Positions 27,355-35,594 of a DNA stretch of 47,941 nucleotides are shown here, piece after piece (the stretch's first letter is position 1; every line of letters begins with the position of its first letter). Origin of the DNA: an uncultured Lachnospiraceae bacterium. Its GTDB lineage: Bacteria; Bacillota; Clostridia; Lachnospirales; Lachnospiraceae. The stretch spans positions 1 through 47,941 of the forward strand of contig CAJUPF010000015.1 of assembly GCA_910588565.1 (NCBI GenBank). The letters are read 5' to 3'. The position numbers and the translations under genes are program-made. The notes under the pieces are model-generated. The model did no database searches. It was not told the DNA's origin and saw only the letters and a program-made list of their open reading frames with translations.

Positions 27355-27784
27355 ATGCCCCGGCTCCTATCTGGGTGAAAAAATACCAGAGACCACCCAA
27401 TACCTTTCCGACCGCCAGGGATGTAATAACCCAGGACATACCAATTTTCAGCTTTAACCTGCGGAACATAATCGGAAACACATTCATAATTTCCGCCAGC
27501 GCCATCACAAGACAGCCGACCTGCACGCCGCTTCCGATACCAAATAACACCAGCATAAACCGTCCCAGCGGAAGCTCTATTTCCGGAAATACCGTAATGA
27601 TATTTCCCAGAATCCCTCCCAGGATAATCATATTTTCATAAAAAAGCACCTGCTTTGCCGTCCTGCTCATGCCGATGATCCGGGGAACTACACTGATTGC
27701 GATAATTAACGCAAACGTACCTCCGGCTACCGCAAGTCCGCTCATAAAACCGATTGCCCCAAGAAAAAGATGATTAACCAGCAT
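27353..27784 (-). CDS. spoVAB: Stage V sporulation protein AB
   Basis: Membrane component of the SpoVA system in the spore inner membrane. The 143-residue protein has four hydrophobic helices and the family pattern FALIIAISVVPRIIGMSRTA near residue 30 and LALAEIMNVFPI-like MALAEIMNVFPIMFRR later. It overlaps the 3' end of spoVAA by 11 bases, showing coupling. A 60-base gap carrying a repeat copy separates it from spoVAC. Confidence 0.92.
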   Translation of the reverse strand: MLVNHLFLGAIGFMSGLAVAGGTFALIIAISVVPRIIGMSRTAKQVLFYENMIILGGILGNIITVFPEIELPLGRFMLVLFGIGSGVQVGCLVMALAEIMNVFPIMFRRLKLKIGMSWVITSLAVGKVLGGLWYFFTQIGAGA

Positions 27785-28430
27785 CTATTTCCATGCCCCC
27801 TCTTCCTGCATTCTGGATAAAGGTTGTATCCACATCCTGTTCGTATTTGCGAAGCTGAACCTGGATCGGTGTGGGATCCGGAGTTATCTTTTTCTTTCCA
27901 AAATGATTGAAAAACACCAGGATACCGATAGCCAGTCCAATACAATAACTGATTTCGAGTTCGGTAAATCCGCTGGATTCCGCGCCCATAACCTGATAAT
28001 AAAATTTCCCGAATAATTCCGTAATCCCAATGTCATTGTTAAACGACATAATGGTAAACGCGCCTCCAAAAAATACAATAACGCTTAACAAAACTGATTT
28101 ACAGACAGAAATCCATTGAGCCTGCGCCGGTTCTTTTCTATATTCCACAATAAAATCCGCTTCGCCCTGGTTATCGATTTCCGCATTTGGATAATCCTCA
28201 TGAATGGCTTCAATAATTTTTAAAATCGAAAAAATCTCGCGCTGTATCTTCGACCTTTTACCAGGTTTCGTCGGTTCCTGAAATGTATAGAGTTTCTTCT
28301 GTTTCAGCTGACGCACCATTGCCTCATTGGAACTTGTAATGGAAGCGATATCACCTAATGTCACATGCCTGTCATATACCAGCACATTTTGATCGATTTT
28401 CAGATAAACGGTTTCACTGTTCGCACTCAT
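27774..28430 (-). CDS. spoVAA: Stage V sporulation protein AA
   Basis: SpoVAA of the dipicolinate uptake system. The 218-residue protein has an N-terminal soluble domain (1-125) beginning SANSETVYLKIDQNV and VTLGDIASI, a double-psi-like region in the family, then two membrane helices (about 128-150 and 170-190). It overlaps the small upstream gene by 4 bases and spoVAB by 11. Confidence 0.92.
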   Translation of the reverse strand: MSANSETVYLKIDQNVLVYDRHVTLGDIASITSSNEAMVRQLKQKKLYTFQEPTKPGKRSKIQREIFSILKIIEAIHEDYPNAEIDNQGEADFIVEYRKEPAQAQWISVCKSVLLSVIVFFGGAFTIMSFNNDIGITELFGKFYYQVMGAESSGFTELEISYCIGLAIGILVFFNHFGKKKITPDPTPIQVQLRKYEQDVDTTFIQNAGRGGMEIDAG

Positions 28431-28597
28431 ACGGCTTCACTTCCCACGGGAGCCCCTGGGAAAGAATCTTTCCATACAAATATGCCTTCATTGGGGTCGA
28501 TTTCTTTTTTTTGTGTTAAGCGGTAATAAAAAATACCGGAAACAACTGCTGCCATAATAATCATAATCAGGCAAATACGGTACGCTTTGCGATTCAT
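28427..28597 (-). CDS. Small single-span membrane protein leading the spoVA operon
   Basis: A 56-residue protein with one membrane helix (about 7-24, ICLIMIIMAAVVSGIFYY) and a short polar tail. The ATG at 28597 has AAGGATG upstream and its stop overlaps the spoVAA start, so it is the first gene of the operon. The reading frame extends upstream, but that part overlaps the forespore promoter and is not coding. Function unknown; a forespore membrane role is inferred from the promoter and neighbours. Confidence 0.72.
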   Translation of the reverse strand: MNRKAYRICLIMIIMAAVVSGIFYYRLTQKKEIDPNEGIFVWKDSFPGAPVGSEAV

Positions 28598-28635
28598 TGC
28601 GATCACATCCTTTTCTTTGTCAATTTTATTATAAG

Positions 28636-28664
28636 TAGTATGTATCTTTTCTGAAAAGTTATGC
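28636..28664 (-). promoter_or_regulatory. Forespore (sigma-G-like) promoter of the spoVA operon
   Basis: On the minus strand GCATA (28660-28664), 17 bases, CATACTA (28636-28642). Both boxes fit the B. subtilis sigma-G consensus (GMATR and CATNMTA). It lies 39 bases before the first start. This agrees with spoVA being a forespore operon. Confidence 0.75.
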
Positions 28665-28680
28665 AAAATTCTTGCCCCGC

Positions 28681-28710
28681 TTGACACGTTACAGCATCCT
28701 ACTCTATAAT
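28681..28710 (+). promoter_or_regulatory. Strong sigma-A promoter for the TlpA-FeS operon
   Basis: Consensus TTGACA (28681-28686), 18-base spacer, consensus TATAAT (28705-28710). It is divergent from the spoVA promoter and gives a leader of about 70 bases with a small hairpin (GCAGGC...GCCTGC). Confidence 0.85.
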
Positions 28711-28787
28711 ATTTTTCATCCAAAACATGCAGGCCGCAGGAAACGTGATGCCTGCTGCAATATTTTTTAAAACAGGAGGATTTCAAT

Positions 28788-29375
28788 TTGAAAAAAATAT
28801 TCCAAAAACGATTGCTGCTTTTGATCCTGCCAGCTTTATTATTCAGCGGCTGCGCGGCAGCTGACAGCCAGGAAAAGACCGCTGCCGGTTCCACTCCGGA
28901 AACAGAAGCTGCGTCGTCATCAAAGCAGGAAGAAAATTCCATGCAGATTGATTTTGAAAGCACAGATATGGATGGAAATTCTGTTTCCTCTGATGTTTTT
29001 TCAGAGTCAGAACTTACCATGGTGAATGTATGGGCAACCTACTGTAATCCATGTCTGAATGAAATGCCGGGGCTTGGCGAATTATCCGGGGCATATGATC
29101 CCAAAGAGTTTCAGATCATTGGGATTATCAGCGATGTGCAGGAAGGCGCAGATTCGGATACTATGGCGCTTGCCGCAAATTTGATTGCGCAGACCAATGC
29201 GGACTACACGCACCTGCTATTGAATGAATCTTTGTATCTGGGACTTCTTACGGACGTAACCGCTGTTCCCACCACATTTTTTATTGATAAAAACGGCGCT
29301 ATTTTAGATACGGTTGTCGGCGCTATGGAACAATCCGCATGGGAGGAAAAAATCAATGCGCTTCTGGAAGAATAA
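28788..29375 (+). CDS. TlpA/ResA-like thiol-disulfide lipoprotein
   Basis: Thioredoxin-fold redox lipoprotein facing outside the membrane. The 195 residues start at a TTG (28788) with AGGAGG 8 bases upstream, have a lipoprotein signal ending at the lipobox LFSGC (Cys about 22), a low-complexity linker, then a thioredoxin fold with the active site WATYCNPCLNEMP and the cis-Pro region AVPTTFFID. It precedes a small CXXC membrane peptide (overlapping) and a polytopic iron-sulfur protein. By analogy with ResA/CcdA-type systems these likely pass electrons or thiols across the membrane; the substrate is unknown. Confidence 0.9.
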   Translation: MKKIFQKRLLLLILPALLFSGCAAADSQEKTAAGSTPETEAASSSKQEENSMQIDFESTDMDGNSVSSDVFSESELTMVNVWATYCNPCLNEMPGLGELSGAYDPKEFQIIGIISDVQEGADSDTMALAANLIAQTNADYTHLLLNESLYLGLLTDVTAVPTTFFIDKNGAILDTVVGAMEQSAWEEKINALLEE

Positions 29376-29505
29376 CCATGTTTTGTGGCTGTATGGAGCG
29401 CTTACAGGAGTTCTGTTTCTTGTGATTGGCGCTTCGCTGGATCAATTTTCTGTTATTTGGAGAAAAGCAATTATGATTTGTATGGAATGTATTGGGATTG
29501 GGTGA
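29356..29505 (+). CDS. CD1871A-like CXXC-motif small membrane protein
   Basis: A 49-residue peptide with one membrane helix (about 8-26) and the C-terminal motif CMECIGIG. It resembles the CD1871A family of small CXXC proteins. The ATG at 29356 overlaps the end of the TlpA gene by 20 bases. Its CXXC is well placed to exchange thiols with the TlpA-like lipoprotein and the iron-sulfur protein on either side; this is inference from position. Confidence 0.75.
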   Translation: MRFWKNNHVLWLYGALTGVLFLVIGASLDQFSVIWRKAIMICMECIGIG

Positions 29506-29509
29506 TAAA

Positions 29510-30376
29510 ATGAAGAAACTGCGGCTGACAGTACAGTTGATGTTTACTGTTTTTACAAATGGATACGCGTATGGATTTTTAAACGGCAAAATATACCAGG
29601 GCAGCCTGAAATATGCCTGTGTTCCGGGACTGAACTGTTATTCCTGTCCCGGAGCCGTTGCTTCCTGCCCGTTAGGGGCTCTTCAGGCATTGCTGAACCA
29701 GCAGGGTTTTCAGATTCCATTTGGCATACTGGGATTTTTCTTCCTGTTTGGAAGCCTATTCGGCCGGTTTATCTGCGGATGGCTCTGCCCGTTTGGGCTG
29801 GTGCAGGATCTGCTGCACAAAATCCCCTTTTTTCAGAAGAGAAAACGGCTGCCTCTGCATCACATCCTGAAATATGGCAAATATATCGTCCTGCTCTTTT
29901 TTGTATGCATCGGTTCTCTGTTTTTATTTGGAGGATTTGCAAAAGTTCCGGCATTCTGCAAATATATCTGTCCCTCCGGGACACTTTTTGGCGCAATACC
30001 GCTTTTGTCTGCAAATGAATCTCTCCGCAGCCAGATCGGCGGGCTGTTTTCCTGGAAACTTGGACTGCTGCTTGTAATAATCGTTCTCTCTGTCAAGGTA
30101 TACCGCCCGTTCTGCCAGTATCTGTGCCCTCTGGGCGCAATCTATGGCTGGTTTAACACTTTCAGCCTTGTGCAGATTTCTCTGATGGAAGAACAGTGTA
30201 TTTCCTGCGGTTCCTGTACAAAGGCCTGCCCGCTTTCTCTTTCCGTTCAGGAAATCTCACGCTCCCCGGAGTGTATACGGTGCGGCAAATGTATCGATGC
30301 ATGTCCGAAAAAATGCCTGCATGGCGGAGCGCTGCCTGTTTCAGCCAGGAACAAACATACCGTTTTCCGCGGCTGA
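29510..30376 (+). CDS. Polytopic 4Fe-4S protein (NapH/YccM-like)
   Basis: Membrane electron-transfer protein of 288 residues. It has about four to five membrane segments, cysteine motifs in the membrane part (CYSCPGAVASCP, CGWLCPFG, CKYICPSG, CQYLCPLG) and two C-terminal ferredoxin clusters (CISCGSCTKACP and CIRCGKCIDACP). I used the ATG at 29510 (MKKLRLTVQL); a TTG at 29492 is in frame. The family relays electrons from quinols or ferredoxin to periplasmic acceptors; here the acceptor may be the TlpA-like thiol protein. No convincing terminator follows before the convergent gene. Confidence 0.88.
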   Translation: MKKLRLTVQLMFTVFTNGYAYGFLNGKIYQGSLKYACVPGLNCYSCPGAVASCPLGALQALLNQQGFQIPFGILGFFFLFGSLFGRFICGWLCPFGLVQDLLHKIPFFQKRKRLPLHHILKYGKYIVLLFFVCIGSLFLFGGFAKVPAFCKYICPSGTLFGAIPLLSANESLRSQIGGLFSWKLGLLLVIIVLSVKVYRPFCQYLCPLGAIYGWFNTFSLVQISLMEEQCISCGSCTKACPLSLSVQEISRSPECIRCGKCIDACPKKCLHGGALPVSARNKHTVFRG

Positions 30377-30410
30377 GGCAGCGCCCCGCACTGCCCGTAA
30401 GCAAACACCT

Positions 30411-31508
30411 TTAGTTTAACGTCTCACTGTTATTCCATGTCAGAGTACTATATAAAAACAGCACGTCACAGTCTTTAAAGTCCACAAAATTCCCTAAAAA
30501 CTCCGGCTGAATATACCGGATATCCACCAGGGTAATTTGTGAATAGCCGCTTACCCACAAGGGGGCAATGCTTGATCCAAAGGAATCCCGGAACAAAATC
30601 AATTTCTTTCCCTTTGGCGCGTCCGGATTTTCGATTGTAAGAAGGGACAGGGAACCGGAGAGAAACATTTCATAAGGATCTGCTCCCGCCGCTTTTTCCA
30701 TATGATACACTGGTATCTCTTTTCTGTTTTCCCAGTCATATACTCTGCATGCGTCTATGGCTTTACTTGTCAGATACTGCAGCCTGTCCGGCGCAATGGG
30801 CAGCGCCGCCTGCCCATAATATACGCCATAAAAATCCTGTTCCAATGTATGCAGCGTATACTCTTCCTCGCAGGCAGCCCCCATCCGTTTTGCCAGCCGT
30901 TTTGCCACATCTATGATCTTTTCCTGCCGCCAATGCGTATCTGTTTTATAATAATCCTCTTTTTCGAGCAGATCTGAAATCGAAACATATTCTGCAAAAT
31001 CCGCCTTCGCTTCCACCTGCTGTTCCAATGCGTTATAATCCATGCAAAGGTGTCCGCTTTCTTCCGCCAGAAAACAGTTTTTATCCGGAATAACCGAAAC
31101 ATAAACTGCGTTTTCCTCCGTCAGATACTTCTGACAGACAAACCGGAACCTTTCAACCGCATAGTTTAGGGAAGCTTCCTGAAATGGATACTCCACAGCT
31201 GCAAGATAGCCGTCCGCCAGATACAATCCATGATAATCCTGCCGCCGAAACATATCTGCCGCCGCCCATGCATTGACCCGGCGAAACGTATCCCGGAACG
31301 GAAATGTATCCGTTATATGCGCTTCAAATGCCCGCATAAAGCGGCCGCTCCATACCGCCTCCGCCGACAACTGCGGCGCCTGCGCCAGTTTCCGCCGTTC
31401 CTGTTCCGAATATTCTGCTTTGGGCCAAAATACGCCAAACAACAGCCCCGCGCCAAATACCAATGCAAATAATATACATATCACCCTGTTTTTCAATCCG
31501 GTATCCAT
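30411..31508 (-). CDS. DHHW-family protein, probable O-acetylation partner
   Basis: Exported or membrane-anchored protein of 365 residues with one N-terminal span (about 8-28) and a SGNH/AlgJ-AlgX-like fold: YKTDTHW (the DHHW-like motif) and FRDSFGSSIAPLW, which carry the candidate Asp-His and Ser residues. It follows an MBOAT gene by 45 bases. In alginate and similar systems such pairs transfer acetyl groups to extracellular polysaccharide; the glycan here is unknown. AAAAAGGAG precedes the ATG. Confidence 0.86.
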   Translation of the reverse strand: MDTGLKNRVICILFALVFGAGLLFGVFWPKAEYSEQERRKLAQAPQLSAEAVWSGRFMRAFEAHITDTFPFRDTFRRVNAWAAADMFRRQDYHGLYLADGYLAAVEYPFQEASLNYAVERFRFVCQKYLTEENAVYVSVIPDKNCFLAEESGHLCMDYNALEQQVEAKADFAEYVSISDLLEKEDYYKTDTHWRQEKIIDVAKRLAKRMGAACEEEYTLHTLEQDFYGVYYGQAALPIAPDRLQYLTSKAIDACRVYDWENRKEIPVYHMEKAAGADPYEMFLSGSLSLLTIENPDAPKGKKLILFRDSFGSSIAPLWVSGYSQITLVDIRYIQPEFLGNFVDFKDCDVLFLYSTLTWNNSETLN

Positions 31509-31553
31509 ATGCCAGATTCTCCTTTTTCCATTTTTATCAAAGAGGAGCGTTTT

Positions 31554-32951
31554 TTAAAACCGAAAATAAAGAAACGGCTGAAACGAACCATCCGCCAGAT
31601 ATGCTGTCACAAGCAGCAGCAGCGCCAATAATACCAGCGGCTCCATGGCATTTATCAGTTTTCTGCATACCTGATTCTTTGAAGCCTTCTCAATAAGCCG
31701 TGTTCCGAGTGGAACCGCACACAAAACGGCAGCCATCAGCGTCAACGCATAGCTGCGAAGGCAGTACACCGCTTCTGCCGAAACAAGCGGAATCTCTCCA
31801 ACTCCAAAAAGCCCCCGGATATCCGAACAGGCTTCCGCCATATTCTGCGCATGAAAAATCAGAAAACTGATCATAACCAAAAACAAAACATAGATATGCG
31901 ATACTGCCTTGTTTTTTTCCAGCCAGCTGAGCAGCCATATTTTTTCAACTGCAAGCAATACTCCAAAAAACAGTCCCCATACCAGAAAATTCCAGGAGGC
32001 CCCATGCCAGAACCCTGTCAATCCCCATACCAGAAAAATCAACAGCAGCTGCCGTTTCCTTCCCATACGGTTTCCCCCAAGCGGAATATAGACATAATCC
32101 CGAAACCATGTCCCCAATGTGATATGCCAGCGCCGCCAAAATTCCGTAATGCTGGAAGCCATATAGGGATAATTGAAATTTTCCGGAAAATGAAACCCGA
32201 ATAATCTGCCCAGGCCAATCGCCATATCACTATAACCGGAAAAATCAAAATAAATATACAAAACCACCGAAACTGCATACAGCCAGTAAAACAGAACGGA
32301 TTTCTCTTCCGAAGCCCGGAATACACTGCACACTTCTCCCAGCTGATTCGCCAGCAGCGCTTTTTTGGCAAGACCAGCTATAAAACGGCGGATTCCCACC
32401 GCTGCCGCAGCAAACGAATGCTGTCTCGTTTCCAATTCCTCCGCGATATCGGAGTACCGGACAATCGGCCCTGCAATCAGCTGGGGAAACATCGCTATAT
32501 AAACCGCAAGCTGCACAAGATTTTTCTGCGCCGCTGTTCCCCGGTACACATCGATCGTATAACTAATCATCTGAAACGTGTAAAAACTAATTCCGACAGG
32601 AAGCGCTGTATGCAGCAGCGGACAATCCGCCCCGGTTATCGCATTAAAATTTGCAATCAAAAAGTCTGCATATTTCAAACAAACCAAAAAAGACAGACTG
32701 ACCGTCACAGACAGCAGGCACACAATCCGACGCGTTCCCGCCTTGCTGCATGTTTCCAGCAAAATTCCAAACCCATACCCCAATACAATTGACCCCGCCA
32801 TCAAAAATACAGATACCGGCTCACCCCAGGCATAAAAAAACAGACTGCCAAAAAGCAGGACTGTATTCTTTTGCCTTTTGGGTGCCAGAACATAAAGCCC
32901 CGCCATACATGGCAGAAAATAGTATAAAAATAGAATACTCGAAAACAGCAT
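31554..32951 (-). CDS. MBOAT-family O-acyltransferase (AlgI-like)
   Basis: Polytopic membrane acyltransferase (465 residues, about ten spans) that brings acyl groups across the membrane for attachment to a surface glycan. It has the MBOAT landmarks FWRRWHITLGTWFRDYVYIP and the invariant His in GFWHGASWNF. It lies between a DUF4358 lipoprotein and a DHHW protein, the usual Clostridial trio. TTTGGAG precedes the ATG. Confidence 0.93.
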   Translation of the reverse strand: MLFSSILFLYYFLPCMAGLYVLAPKRQKNTVLLFGSLFFYAWGEPVSVFLMAGSIVLGYGFGILLETCSKAGTRRIVCLLSVTVSLSFLVCLKYADFLIANFNAITGADCPLLHTALPVGISFYTFQMISYTIDVYRGTAAQKNLVQLAVYIAMFPQLIAGPIVRYSDIAEELETRQHSFAAAAVGIRRFIAGLAKKALLANQLGEVCSVFRASEEKSVLFYWLYAVSVVLYIYFDFSGYSDMAIGLGRLFGFHFPENFNYPYMASSITEFWRRWHITLGTWFRDYVYIPLGGNRMGRKRQLLLIFLVWGLTGFWHGASWNFLVWGLFFGVLLAVEKIWLLSWLEKNKAVSHIYVLFLVMISFLIFHAQNMAEACSDIRGLFGVGEIPLVSAEAVYCLRSYALTLMAAVLCAVPLGTRLIEKASKNQVCRKLINAMEPLVLLALLLLVTAYLADGSFQPFLYFRF

Positions 32952-32975
32952 ACATTACTCCAAAAATCCGGACGT

Positions 32976-33560
32976 CTATTGTACAATCGGCGTCTCTGTA
33001 AGCACTTTGGCCCCATCCGCCACAGACAAAACATTCTGTTTAAAAACTTCCACAATGTCCGCCGCGCCATAAGCAGTAATGATATATTCCGCGTCCGCCT
33101 GGACAATCAACAGCGTTTCCGGCTGTCCGCAAAGCCATTGCTTCTCCAGAATATTTGACTGCACCGCATCTGTAAACGCTTCTATATCCGTCTCCTGCTT
33201 TACATGCCATGCCGCTCCGGTAAAGGTATTTCCATTCATCAGATGTACCATAGAAGCCGCGTCGTCAATCGCCCCGCTCTGGCTCTCCGGCAGCCCCAGG
33301 TTCTGATCCATCTCTTCCGTCTTACTGAGATCAAACTGCCCTGGCGCGTCCATAACGGCATGTTCTGTATCCCCTCCATACATAGCAAACAGCTCCTCTT
33401 CTTCATATGCCCCCACTACCGCCTCAAGCAGACTTAAGGACGTCTCATAGCGGGACGCTTCATCCGCCGGCGTACTCCCGGCCGAATCCTTCCCGTTTCC
33501 ACATCCGTTCCATACCATAATCATACTGATCATTATCATACATCCTGCTATTTTTTTCAC
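32976..33560 (-). CDS. DUF4358-like lipoprotein
   Basis: A 194-residue lipoprotein: signal ending at the lipobox WNGC (Cys about 20), a Ser/Glu linker and a compact alpha/beta domain of the DUF4358 type (EEEELFAMYGG, GAAWHVKQETD, ITAYGAADIVEVFKQNV). The start is a GTG with GGAGG 7 bases upstream. First gene of the MBOAT-DHHW unit; it may help present or regulate the acylation machinery, which is inference. Confidence 0.82.
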   Translation of the reverse strand: MKKIAGCMIMISMIMVWNGCGNGKDSAGSTPADEASRYETSLSLLEAVVGAYEEEELFAMYGGDTEHAVMDAPGQFDLSKTEEMDQNLGLPESQSGAIDDAASMVHLMNGNTFTGAAWHVKQETDIEAFTDAVQSNILEKQWLCGQPETLLIVQADAEYIITAYGAADIVEVFKQNVLSVADGAKVLTETPIVQ

Positions 33561-33591
33561 ACCGCTTCCTCCTTGAGCTTATATTACTGAC

Positions 33592-33620
33592 AGTATACCA
33601 AAACAGCCGCAGAAATCCAA
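33592..33620 (-). promoter_or_regulatory. Promoter of the DUF4358-MBOAT-DHHW operon
   Basis: Minus strand TTGGAT (33615-33620), 17 bases, TATACT (33592-33597), 32 bases before the GTG start. The unit is thus independent of the trp operon upstream. Confidence 0.7.
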
Positions 33621-33696
33621 TACCTTATAGACATAGTATCATCCCTATCCTTTTATTTATACACCCTCCTTCTGCCCAAAAAACAGCATTCCGTAT

Positions 33697-34722
33697 TTAA
33701 CCGCACATCGCCAGCTTCGCATTTGACATCTCTTCCAGCTCCTGTAAAACCCGCATTGCATTTCCGGAATCAATCGATTCTTCCGCCATCAAAATCCCTT
33801 CTTTTACAGAATCCGCCAGTCTCGCAATATAAAGCGCCGCCCCCGCATTCAATAGCACAATATCCCGCTTCGGCCCCTTCTCTCCAGTTAGAATCCGCTT
33901 CGCAATCTTTGCATTTTCCGCACCATCGCCGCCCCGCAAATCATCCAGCGCCGTCCGTTTCAATCCAAACTCCTCCGGCGTCACTTCATAAGTCGTCACA
34001 TTACCATCCTTAATTTCAGAAATCACCGTAGCCCCGGTCGTCGTAATCTCATCCATATGATCCTTACCGCTGACCACGAACGCCCGCTCAACGCCAAGCC
34101 TGCTCATAACAACTGCAATTTTTTCCGTAATTTCCGGCGAATACACGCCAACCAGCATCCCCTTTGCCCTAGACGGATTGGCCAGCGGCCCTAAAATATT
34201 AAAAACGGTGCGAATTCCCATTTCATTCCGCGCCTGCCCCACAAACCGCATGGATTTGTTAAACGACTGGGCAAACATAAACCCAATCCCCACTTCATCC
34301 ACACATTTCTCCACCAGACGCGGTTCCGCCATAATATTAACCCCCAAAGCTTCCAGCACATCACCCGCGCCGCTCTTAGAAGAAATCGAGCGGTTCCCAT
34401 GTTTTGCAATATGCGCCCCTGCGCCTGCCGCCACAAAAGCTCCGGTCGTAGAAATATTAAATGTAAACGTCCGATCCCCGCCAGTTCCCACAAAGTCTAC
34501 ATAATTGCCACATTTTGGCGCAATCGTATCCGCTTTATCCTTTAACACCGACGCAAACCCCGTCAGTTCATCCGTTGTTTCCCCTTTCATCCGGAGCGCT
34601 GTCAAAAACGATCCAATCTGCGCCTGCGTAGCCTCGCCATTCAGCATAATACCCATAGCGTTTCTGGCTTCCGCCTCAGTCAGATTCTTTCCCTGTGCCA
34701 CTTTCTCAATCATTGTCTTCAT
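33697..34722 (-). CDS. trpD: Anthranilate phosphoribosyltransferase
   Basis: Second step of tryptophan synthesis, joining anthranilate to PRPP. The 341-residue protein has GTGGDRTFTFNIST (PRPP loop), KHGNRSISSKSGAGDVLEALG and NILGPLANP. AGGAGG stands 8 bases before the ATG, and the start overlaps trpA by 17 bases. It is the last gene of the operon instead of standing between trpG and trpC as is usual, so it appears to have been relocated. Confidence 0.97.
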   Translation of the reverse strand: MKTMIEKVAQGKNLTEAEARNAMGIMLNGEATQAQIGSFLTALRMKGETTDELTGFASVLKDKADTIAPKCGNYVDFVGTGGDRTFTFNISTTGAFVAAGAGAHIAKHGNRSISSKSGAGDVLEALGVNIMAEPRLVEKCVDEVGIGFMFAQSFNKSMRFVGQARNEMGIRTVFNILGPLANPSRAKGMLVGVYSPEITEKIAVVMSRLGVERAFVVSGKDHMDEITTTGATVISEIKDGNVTTYEVTPEEFGLKRTALDDLRGGDGAENAKIAKRILTGEKGPKRDIVLLNAGAALYIARLADSVKEGILMAEESIDSGNAMRVLQELEEMSNAKLAMCG

Positions 34723-35524
34723 AACAACATCCTCCTAATACAAGTTCCTGCTTAAAATTCCTGCAATATTCCTTTGCCGCACCTATACTGTACTCATGTT
34801 CTTCCAGTAACCGAATAAAATAACTGCCTACAATTGCTCCGTCGATGATATCCTTCATCGGCGCTATATCATTTGGCGTGCGTATCCCAAATCCCATCAT
34901 AACCGGAATTTTGGCATTCTCCTTTACATAGCTTAGATACTTCAAAATCTCCTGATGAAATATTCCCGCCTGCCCGGTCACGCCCATAGATGAAACACAA
35001 TAAACAAACCCTCTTGCGTTCTTTAAAATCATCGGAACCCGCTCTTTTGACACCGGGGACACAAGCTGGATCAAAATCGCCCCTTCCAATGGTTCTAATG
35101 CACTCCGCAGCTCCTCCTGCTCTTCAAATGGAAGATCCGGCACAATCAGCCCATCCACGCCTGTTTCTCTGCATTTTGCGGCAAATGCCTCTATCCCATA
35201 ATTTAAAATCGTATTATAATACATCATAAAAATGACTGGTATTTCCACGCCTTCCTCCCGGATTTCCTTCATCAGCGCAAATACGCTTCTCAGATTTGTC
35301 CCACGGCAGATAGACTGATACGAAGCCTCCTGAATTACAGGGCCGTCCGCAATCGGATCGGAAAATGGGATGCCAAGTTCCACCACATCCACGCCCGCTT
35401 CCTCCTGTGCCTTGATCAGCGCCTTTGTGCCGTCAAGATCCGGCAGTCCCGCTGTCAGATATGTAATAAATGCCTTTTCTTTTTTCTTCTGCAGTAACGC
35501 CATTTTTTCTTCTATCCGATTCAT
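34706..35524 (-). CDS. trpA: Tryptophan synthase alpha chain
   Basis: Cleaves indole-3-glycerol phosphate to indole for the beta subunit. The 272-residue TIM barrel has the catalytic Glu in VELGIPFSDPIADGPVIQ and Asp in DGLIVPDLP, plus GFGIRTP and GAIVGSYFI for phosphate binding. GAGGAGG precedes the ATG. It follows trpB, its enzyme partner. Confidence 0.97.
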   Translation of the reverse strand: MNRIEEKMALLQKKKEKAFITYLTAGLPDLDGTKALIKAQEEAGVDVVELGIPFSDPIADGPVIQEASYQSICRGTNLRSVFALMKEIREEGVEIPVIFMMYYNTILNYGIEAFAAKCRETGVDGLIVPDLPFEEQEELRSALEPLEGAILIQLVSPVSKERVPMILKNARGFVYCVSSMGVTGQAGIFHQEILKYLSYVKENAKIPVMMGFGIRTPNDIAPMKDIIDGAIVGSYFIRLLEEHEYSIGAAKEYCRNFKQELVLGGCCYEDND

Positions 35525-35594
35525 CTTTTTCCTCCTCTGATTTCATAATCTCTTTCCATCCAAAAAAATCCGTTCCATTCCGCTTCCGGCTTTC

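Noticed and set aside
28598..29020. Long upstream extension of the small spoVA-leading gene (to 197 codons)
   Set aside because: It runs antisense through the TlpA gene and across both divergent promoters; the ATG at 28597 has a proper ribosome site.
30377..30410. Terminator after the iron-sulfur gene
   Set aside because: No stem with a T-run could be found in the short convergent gap.
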